Shown here piece after piece: positions 57,445-64,000 of a stretch of 64,000 nucleotides of DNA. The number at the start of each line of letters is the position of its first letter. Within the stretch, counting starts at the first letter, position 1. Source of the DNA: Annulohypoxylon bovei var. microspora (lineage: Eukaryota > Ascomycota > Sordariomycetes > Xylariales > Hypoxylaceae); the NCBI GenBank assembly GCA_022836615.1, contig MU405223.1, forward strand, positions 1 through 64,000, written 5' to 3'. Under the pieces are notes generated by a model. That model was not told the DNA's origin, made no database searches, and worked only from the letters and a program-made list of their open reading frames with translations. The position numbers were made by a program, and so were the translations under genes.

Positions 57445-59021
57445 TTATGTCTTCCACCTCAACAGCGTGAACGTGTGCTTTGCGAATGTGTATTTCCCCT
57501 GCCCGTCCCATTTCCCTTCGGATAAACCCACCTCTTCCTTACCCTCCTTATTCGTCGAGCTGACATCAGAGCCGGATACGGTGTACACGGATACACCACT
57601 CCCCACGCCTTTTAGATCCACGGCAAAGTCCTCCGTCTCGCTGATATTGACCACAGCCAGATTCACGAACCCATCATCGCCCAACGCAGCACTGACATCC
57701 AACCACGGCGCCCCGTCCTCGCCCAGCGTCCCCTGCAGCCACGCGGGCAGCGTCTCGCCGCCGTAGGACCCGGCGCGCACGTGCGCGGCCACGGTATGAC
57801 CGCGCATGTACCTGCTGTACAGCAGCAGCGGCCACCACGTGGCCTGGCGCACGACGCCCTCGTCGGTGGTCATGAGCGGGGAGATGACGTTGACGGTCTG
57901 GGCGATGTTGGCCATGCCGACGTACCTCGACTGGCGCACGAACACGTTGAGCCACGAGGCCACGGCCAGCGCGTCCGAGAGCGTGTACTGCTCCTCGGCG
58001 CCCTTGTCGCCCGGCGCGCGCACGGGGTCCCACACGTTCCACTCGTCGAAGCAGATCTTGGTCGCGGGCTTGGTGGGCGGCACGCCGTTCTCGATGCGCG
58101 CGAGGTCGATGAGCGAGGCGGCGATCTGGATCGCGCGCTCGGCGGCCAGGGGCGCCGTAGCGTTCTTGACGTGGTCGTCCGACGCCGTGTAGATGTGGAT
58201 GCTGTGCATGTCGGCCCAGCCCACGCACTGGTTCAGCACGTAGTGGTCCCAGCTGCTCTGGCCGTCCTGCCCGCACAAGATGAGCTGGACGTCGGGGTCG
58301 AGCAGGCGCAGCGCCTTCGCCCACTGTATCGCCTTCTTGGAGTAGTCCTCCTTCGTCATCTGCTCGACCTGCCACGGGCCCCACACCTCGTTGCCGAGCG
58401 CCCAGTACTTGACGCGGTACGGCTCCGGGTGCCCGTTCGCGCGCCGCAGGTTCGCGTAGTGCGTGTCCCGCGTGCCGTTGCAGTACTCGACCCACGCGAG
58501 CGCCTCGTCCAGCGTCCCGGTTCCGAAGTTCAGGCACAGGTACGGCTCCACGCGTTGCGACTTGCCCTCGGATAGCACGTCGAGCCACCGCATGAACTCG
58601 TCGGTGCCGAACTGGTTGGACTCCACGCCGAGCCAGGCTAGCTCGGGCCGCTTGGGACGCTGCGAGCGCGGCCCGATCCCGTCTTGCCAGTGGTACGTCG
58701 CGACGAAGTTGCCGCCCGGGTACCGGACCACCGGGATGTCGATCTCGCGCAGTGCGGAGAGAACATCCGTTCGGAAGCCGTCCTTGTCGGCGAACGGGGA
58801 CCCTGGTTCGTATATGCCGCCGTATATGCAGCGGCCCATGTGCCTGGTGGTTTGTAAGTGGGGTCGGTCATTTTGATGTTATATGTGTATGTGGATATGT
58901 ATATAGGGTCTTACTCAGTGAAGCCTCCATATGTCATGGGATCTATCTTGGACAGGCGCTTCGCGGCGTCCACTTCGATGAGAGGGGTTTCATCCCCGGT
59001 GATTTTCGTGAAGGTGGTCAT
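57445..59021 (-). CDS. Intracellular alpha-L-arabinofuranosidase, GH51
   Basis: Releases terminal arabinofuranose from short arabino-oligosaccharides taken up by the cell. Two exons, 59021-58915 and 58843-57445, with a 71-nt intron; 501 residues, typical of the intracellular GH51 group. No signal peptide: MTTFTKITGDETPLIEVDAA. Family start GGFTEHMGRCIYGGIYEPGS and PVVRYPGGNFVATYHW. Catalytic acid/base Glu188 in WALGNEVWGPW and nucleophile Glu303 in ICFDEWNVWDP. The C-terminal beta-sandwich runs from about residue 390 to the end (LAVVNISETEDFAVDLKG, KHTFTLLRW). The coding sequence is very rich in G and C at third positions between about 57700 and 58750, above most neighbours, and so shows long false frames on the other strand. 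Shares a 1.1 kb divergent region with the next gene. Confidence 0.95.
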
Positions 59022-60134
59022 TATAGGCGATTAATCCCCCCTTATAAATACCAAAAGCTAAATTATAGGAGAGAGACTCGAGAGTAGACTTGTTTTCACC
59101 CAGGGTTGCTCGTGTTATTCATATGGGCCGCGACCTGGCTTCCCCCCTCAGCGCATCAGGATCCACCGGGGACCGGCGCGGGTACGGGAAGCTGTCCCAT
59201 TCGGGAGAATCTCGCCCGCTGGGTGCCGATTGGTGCGCATAACGAAGCGGGAGTGCTAGACCCCGTATCTAGTATTTAGTTTCGATAGTCAACGAGACGA
59301 TCGTTCAAGCTCGAGGATTTCTCGACATCTGGACAGGCGCGCTTCAGATGGAAGATATGGAGACTTAGATAAGGTGAACATGCTTTCAGGGGTAAATCTA
59401 AAGATAATTAAGGGGCGTGGTTTTAGAATAGTCTGGTTAGTTGCTTCAACAAGTATCGAATCTATTTTTGCTAGCTCATCCATGTGAGTCTTACACTTTA
59501 CCCCGCGGTTAGGTAGAGTATAAATTGCAGTCATGTATAGGTACTAGTTATATGCACCTGGGTAGGAAAGTTAAGACATGGAGTCATACACGTACATGTG
59601 AAAAGTGAGCAGATATTTCAACCAGTTTCTTTAACCAGTGATCTCCCAGAAGTCTTCTCATGACAAAGTTCTAATATGATGTGTCGATTAAAACCCATCC
59701 CTATCTTAAACTACTAGAAGGTACAATTCGATACTATAGTCAGCTCCCCCACACCCGACGGGAAGGAACTACTACTACGCGGGGGCCAACTTCCCAGCGC
59801 TTGCATTACGCAGTAATACGCCAAATATTATTAAGTCGAAACCCTTTCCGTCCTCCCCCCACAAAAAGCCCTATTAGGTCAAGTGCGCATCCAAGTATAC
59901 ACTCGCCCGTCGTACTTACACATCATACCTACCTACATACTTCTCCATATTCCCCATAATCGCAGAAAAACTAACATCTATCCGTCCACCGACGAGAATC
60001 GTGTCCGGGTTTACCGAGATATCCACCAATAGTCTTAGACAACTTTCCGAGCTAGTGAGGTCTAGAGGAGATTAGGACAGAGGAAGGGAGAGAGAGAAAG
60101 AAAGTGAGTAAGGGAGAACGGGTCCGCGACGACG
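59022..60134. other. Divergent region GH51 / small protein
   Basis: 1.1 kb between two divergent starts; no coding signal. Purine-rich AGAGAGAGAAAGAAAG stretch at about 60090-60106 just upstream of the next gene. No other element recognised. Confidence 0.4.
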
Positions 60135-60839
60135 ATGAGCGCCCATAATACCGGCGCAGGTGGCTACGGCTCCGCTAGGACACCCGCCGCCATGCCAGGG
60201 ACGGAATCTGGAGCGCCTGTCGACACGTTCACGGCCGAGATGCGGGATCGGCAGGCCCGGGGCAAAGACCCATACGAGTCGTCCGAAGGCAGCGGCGGCG
60301 ACTGGTCGAGCGAGGGCGGCAAGAAGTATCGGGGTAGCGGGTATGTATGTTCTCTTATCACCTGCTTCTAACCCCCTTACCGTTTGGTTGCTTGTTGCAT
60401 AGTGTGGTATTCCGTTCCGATCAAGACGCCGTGCCACATACATACATACATACACGGGGGTACAATCGTAGATAACTAACAGAAGCGAACTAGAAAGGAT
60501 AGGGGCGAGGCCTTCCCCGTGATAGAGCGCCGCCGCCTAGCTGCCCAGATCCTAGATAGTCCGGAGTTGCTGATGATGGCAGCGCAGCGAGACAACGAGG
60601 TATTTTGCCCATTCCCCCTTCTTCCCCTACCTATCCACTTCTCCCTTTTACGCACCCCTATTCCACCACGCCCCTAACAACCATACAAGAGTATACCAGC
60701 AACCCGCCTACGATATACGCGCATGCTCTGCGGTTTCGAGGAGTCGCCCTCCAAGAAGCCGTATCGCGGCGGCGCTTCCACCTCGCGCTTACCTAGCGGG
60801 TCTGTGTCTAGCCGCTCCTCCAGGAAGGACGCGCGGTGA
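60135..60839 (+). CDS. Small uncharacterised protein
   Basis: Three exons: 60135-60340, 60494-60599 and 60690-60839; introns of 153 and 90 nt; phases agree; 153 residues. Residues 1-70 are Gly/Ser/Ala-rich (MSAHNTGAGGYGSARTPAAM). The middle holds a helical core across the second splice: FPVIERRRLAAQILDSPELL, MMAAQRDNE joined to SIPATRLRYTRMLCGFEES. The tail is Ser/Arg-rich (SGSVSSRSSRKDAR). The join makes one continuous helix-like block, which supports the splice model. No known domain recognised; no signal peptide or membrane span; probably a cytosolic or nuclear fungal-specific protein. Confidence 0.7.
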
Positions 60840-61775
60840 AGGCGGGACGACGTACGGGACGGCGGACGGGGCTCGGCGGTGCTAGTCGTGGCGTCCTAGG
60901 AGAAGGGGGTCGTATCTCGGGCTAGTTGGCTCGATGGAACGTCGTTGTCTTCAGTCGGTTGTGTTACCAGACCATCGAAGGAGACAGCGGGACCTATATA
61001 GACAAGACTAGGGGTAAGAGAAGAAGTAGGAAGGGTGGTTCGCGAAGGTTGTGACATTGTCCAACACAAATATAGATAGAAGACTGGAAAGGGATTCTGG
61101 AAGCAGCGCGGCCAGAGGTGCGTCTTTTCGCCCGCTATCGAGAGAGCATGGAAAGGACCGGAACCCGAGTCCGCGGGACGAGCGCACGGTACGCTTTCTG
61201 CTCAGTTTCCCTGCCGCCGTAATGGATACCCCGAGTGTGCGCGTCATTTCTCCCATCGATAAAAGCATCAATCAACATAAACTCAAACGAATATTCGGCT
61301 TTAAAGAATTACAGAGTCACGGCAGAACGCATGCAAATGCAAGCCCCTATAAGGGGGATCAGAGTCGGCGGTTTAAGTGTGTTTGTTTGTTCTTGTTCTT
61401 TGTTTTGTTTTGTTTCATTATCATTCGTCATTTAGAGAAGTAATAATACCTAGAGGCTCCTCCTTTTTCTAGACAGTAAATGTTGTCCATTCATCGCCTT
61501 ATAAACACGCGATTTGATTCCCGGGCTCCTGTCATAGCAGCCGGGAAGGGGGCGTATATATGCTATTAAAAAAAAGAGCCGAATAATCCAAAATTTGGTA
61601 TCCCGGTATCCAAATATGCATGCTCGGCTTAGAACGCCTAAAACACCGTGATATGATAAACCTTCATGATAACCCTCTATAAGGCCCTTGCAAAATGAGT
61701 CTTTTATCCAATGACTCGAGTTTCCCAGATTTCCCAGTTACCAGCACAGGTTTTTCTTCTAACAACGAGTTTGTA
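60840..61775. other. Convergent 3' region
   Basis: Between two stops on opposite strands. Open frames near 61051-61443 have no protein-like content. T/G-rich TGTTTGTTTGTTC-type sequence around 61378-61420 and an A-run near 61566; no gene recognised. Confidence 0.4.
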
Positions 61776-64000
61776 TTACGCATACCTCATTGTAGGTGGT
61801 CTCTGCCCCCATTGATTTTCGTCCTGCCAAGGCTGTTGCCTCATCCTCCGGCTGCCCCCTCCCCGGACCGCCGGCGGTGGACGTGAGACCGCACTGGCTG
61901 CAAATGGAGCGTTGTTTCCACCCACCCAACTGCCGCTGGGTTGGACTGTCTTCGCTATCTTTCTTCTCCGCGCCCTACGCCGGCATGATGTGATAATACA
62001 ACAACTGAGACCGAGGAGAAGAAGGCCACCGACGGACGCAGCCACGGGAATGATGATGTTCTTATTATCAGCGAAAAATGATCCGACCTGGTCGACGAAA
62101 CTGGATCCTTCACATTGCCCATTGGAGCAGTGCCCACCGCCTTCACAAGGAGTGCCGTCGAGGAAGTATTGCTGCATATCATAACAGGCATTCGATCCAA
62201 GTTGAGACGAAGAGCAACGTAATTGACAAGTCTGGGAATCGCAAGCTTTCGTGTCGCTATTGTTCGTCAACGATCCTACAAGAGTCGAGCACTGTAGATC
62301 ACGAGAAGTACACTGCCCAGAAGCACATGTCAAGCCGGAGCCGCAGGACTGACCATCCGGCGCCTTGACATCGGTAGGGCACGTTCCGGATGTGCCACTA
62401 CAAGTCTCCGAAGGGTCACATGAGCTAGTACTGTCCCGACAAACTGATCCCGATGACTTAAATTGGCATTGATCCGAACAGCAGTCTTCGTTAGACGGAT
62501 CGCATACGGCGTTGTCCTTGAATTTGCACGTTGTCGGGTCACAACAGCTATTGTCGCCACACCCGTCTGTGCCGCCGCAATCGCACTGCTCATCCGCCTC
62601 TACGATGCCGTTTCCACACTGACTTCCTGTGATTGTTACGACGTTCTGGTTGTTAGTCAAGCAGGTCGATCTGACACTGTTTCGCCCCATAGCCGAACAG
62701 ATGTTGCCAATGGTACAAGGCGAAAACTGAGTGATGCCCGGGGAGGTAGAGGGATTCATAATGAAGCCGCCGTTAGCATTACACGAAGAAGTGCTAAGCG
62801 GACAACATTTCTGCATTGACGATGTACCGTCCGCGCAAGTATCAGACGTACAATCGTGGACAGCACCGAAAGTATGACCTGATTCGTGAGCAAACACCTG
62901 CCATTCGGTGGAGGTTCGGACAACAACGTTAGCTCCCGCAATCGTCTCATTGCTTCCACTCGAGGACCCTGTTCCTTGAGAACAAAGTTGACCCAGCCAT
63001 GCCAGTCCTACGGCCGCGTCGGTATTGCATGTGCTCAGTAGCGTCCAGTATGCATTACTGTCGTTTTGTTTGTTTCTCCAAGATGAAAATAGATTAAGAC
63101 GATCCGTGATCGTGACACTATCGCTACAAGGGACGTTCCACGGTTCGTTTTGTGATGGTGTCCCTGGACAATCCCTTGGCAAGGTAGTCAAGTTTTTGAT
63201 ACCCAAGGAGATATTGAACGAACTCTCATATAGTGCCGACGCCGCGTTAACTTGCTGGATGATGTTGGCACGTAAATCGCTATTATTACTGAATTGGGCC
63301 GTATACGTGCAATCCGTAGCAATCCCTACCAGAGCTACCTTGCGGGTAGTAGGACAACCTGAAGTAGACCCAATACTTTGAGCTAGATTGACACCAGCGC
63401 CATTACCGCCGGTGGTCCCATCGATCTGGCGCCCAAATAGCTTGGTCGAGTCCACCGCTGAAATATCACGGAGATCTAAACCCCGACGAACCGGATGCTG
63501 ATCTTCGTTGTTGAAGTCCAGCGTATCTGATGAGCATGAGTTTTCATTAAGCCCGCGTTTTAATTCCGAGACGTCGTATGAATTCGGTTTGATGTCCGAG
63601 TCTCTCCAGACGACCATGTCTTCATCATCTGCGTAGTCGGCGCTAGGGTCATCTTCGTGTTGCGTTTGCCTATAATTAGAAATGGTCTGAATGTGGTGGT
63701 GGTTCCCATGAACACGAAATGTACCCTCGAATAACGGTCTCGACCCATCTCGATGAACTGTGATTCTCGCCCAACCCGAATTAATCCATTCCAAATGATC
63801 TGGGTGTTGTACGAATGCGTAACCCTTGAATACTCTGTGATCCATTCTATCCAACTTCTCCTCGCGTACGGAACCGTCAGCATCGACATACCGTACGCTC
63901 GCCGAGTCTGCAATCACATCATGATTAGGTTCTAACGATATTCGAACTTTATCTTGTTCGTTGTGAAGTAGGAATGTGAGGTCAAATGAGGAATAGGCGT
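61776..64000 (-). CDS. ADAM-type membrane metalloprotease, partial
   Basis: Zinc metalloprotease-disintegrin of the fungal ADM-B type (M12B). The frame is open to the window edge, so the N-terminus (signal peptide and start of the prodomain) lies beyond 64000; about 740 residues are present without introns. Order: prodomain-like region with a furin-like site (HPVRRGLDLRD); catalytic domain from about TRKVALVGIATDCTYTAQF, with zinc site HESGHTFGAVHD at about 62861-62896; downstream Met in GGFIMNP; Cys-rich disintegrin module starting CGNGIVEADEQCDCGG; further Cys-rich region; one membrane span (IIIPVAASVGGLLLLGLSCC); and a basic, Gly/Arg/Pro-rich cytosolic tail of about 70 residues. The zinc ligands and catalytic Glu are intact. 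Likely a surface sheddase; the substrate is unknown. Confidence 0.93.
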   Translation of the reverse strand, partial: AYSSFDLTFLLHNEQDKVRISLEPNHDVIADSASVRYVDADGSVREEKLDRMDHRVFKGYAFVQHPDHLEWINSGWARITVHRDGSRPLFEGTFRVHGNHHHIQTISNYRQTQHEDDPSADYADDEDMVVWRDSDIKPNSYDVSELKRGLNENSCSSDTLDFNNEDQHPVRRGLDLRDISAVDSTKLFGRQIDGTTGGNGAGVNLAQSIGSTSGCPTTRKVALVGIATDCTYTAQFSNNSDLRANIIQQVNAASALYESSFNISLGIKNLTTLPRDCPGTPSQNEPWNVPCSDSVTITDRLNLFSSWRNKQNDSNAYWTLLSTCNTDAAVGLAWLGQLCSQGTGSSSGSNETIAGANVVVRTSTEWQVFAHESGHTFGAVHDCTSDTCADGTSSMQKCCPLSTSSCNANGGFIMNPSTSPGITQFSPCTIGNICSAMGRNSVRSTCLTNNQNVVTITGSQCGNGIVEADEQCDCGGTDGCGDNSCCDPTTCKFKDNAVCDPSNEDCCSDQCQFKSSGSVCRDSTSSCDPSETCSGTSGTCPTDVKAPDGQSCGSGLTCASGQCTSRDLQCSTLVGSLTNNSDTKACDSQTCQLRCSSSQLGSNACYDMQQYFLDGTPCEGGGHCSNGQCEGSSFVDQVGSFFADNKNIIIPVAASVGGLLLLGLSCCIITSCRRRARRRKIAKTVQPSGSWVGGNNAPFAASAVSRPPPAVRGGGSRRMRQQPWQDENQWGQRPPTMRYA

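Noticed and set aside
57674..58588. Long antisense frames of 264-304 codons over the GH51 gene
   Set aside because: They are Arg/Ala/Gly-rich shadows created by the high third-position GC of the GH51 coding strand, which has full catalytic motifs.
1..64000. tRNA genes, rRNA, CRISPR arrays, intact transposons
   Set aside because: No B-box-bearing cloverleaf, rRNA block, spaced direct-repeat array, transposase or reverse transcriptase was seen by eye. A tRNAscan and repeat search would be decisive.

Overview
This window is nuclear DNA of a filamentous ascomycete (Pezizomycotina, most likely a Sordariomycete). Genes are spaced 0.4-6 kb apart and carry short GT-AG introns, mostly 50-75 nt, with CTRAY branch sites. 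The gene set is typically fungal: Ssn6-type corepressor, GH72 glucanosyltransferase, fungal RGS-TM protein, sugar-porter and DHA1 transporters, and a fungal ADAM protease. The left end is a roughly 0.8 kb block of extreme A+T with simple repeats, as RIP-mutated repeats look in these fungi. I saw no tRNA, rRNA, intact transposon, CRISPR array or secondary-metabolite cluster.

Layout. 1-1341: AT-rich block, then the upstream region of a large AT-hook protein (1342-6231, +). 6978-11084: proteasome subunit RPN6 and a kinase-fold protein lacking the catalytic Asp, both on the minus strand. 11085-14488: 3.4 kb without a recognisable gene. 14489-17735: membrane-anchored SDR and the ribosome-biogenesis factor SOF1 (both -). 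19657-22980: GPI-type GH72 enzyme and a Cys-rich membrane protein interrupted by an in-frame TAG (both +). 24666-28436: RGS-TM protein and an inositol-type sugar porter with a GC-AG intron and a frame break before its last exon. 28454-28639: a candidate glycine-rich microprotein (-). 30834-34517: DHA1 drug transporter and a GFA-domain protein (+). 35040-44742: TRP2, a NuiA-like small protein with a possible mitochondrial presequence, RPL3 and the SSN6/CYC8 corepressor (all -). 44743-50756: a 6 kb gene-poor stretch upstream of SSN6. 50757-56498: TMEM115-like Golgi protein (-) and a LisH-WD40 Sif2/TBL1-type corepressor (+), divergent. 57445-60839: intracellular GH51 arabinofuranosidase (-) and a small conserved-looking protein (+), divergent. 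61776-64000: ADAM metalloprotease (-), cut by the window edge.

Most genes are housekeeping or regulatory and do not form one pathway. Two corepressor components of yeast-type chromatin repression, Ssn6/Cyc8 and a Sif2/TBL1-like protein, lie about 10 kb apart; I read that as coincidence. Exon models were made by hand from splice signals and frame and agree in phase except where stated. No convincing undescribed multi-gene system was found. The items most worth checking are the interrupted Cys-rich gene, the pseudokinase, the microprotein at 28.5 kb, the dual-start NuiA-like protein and the transporter frame break.
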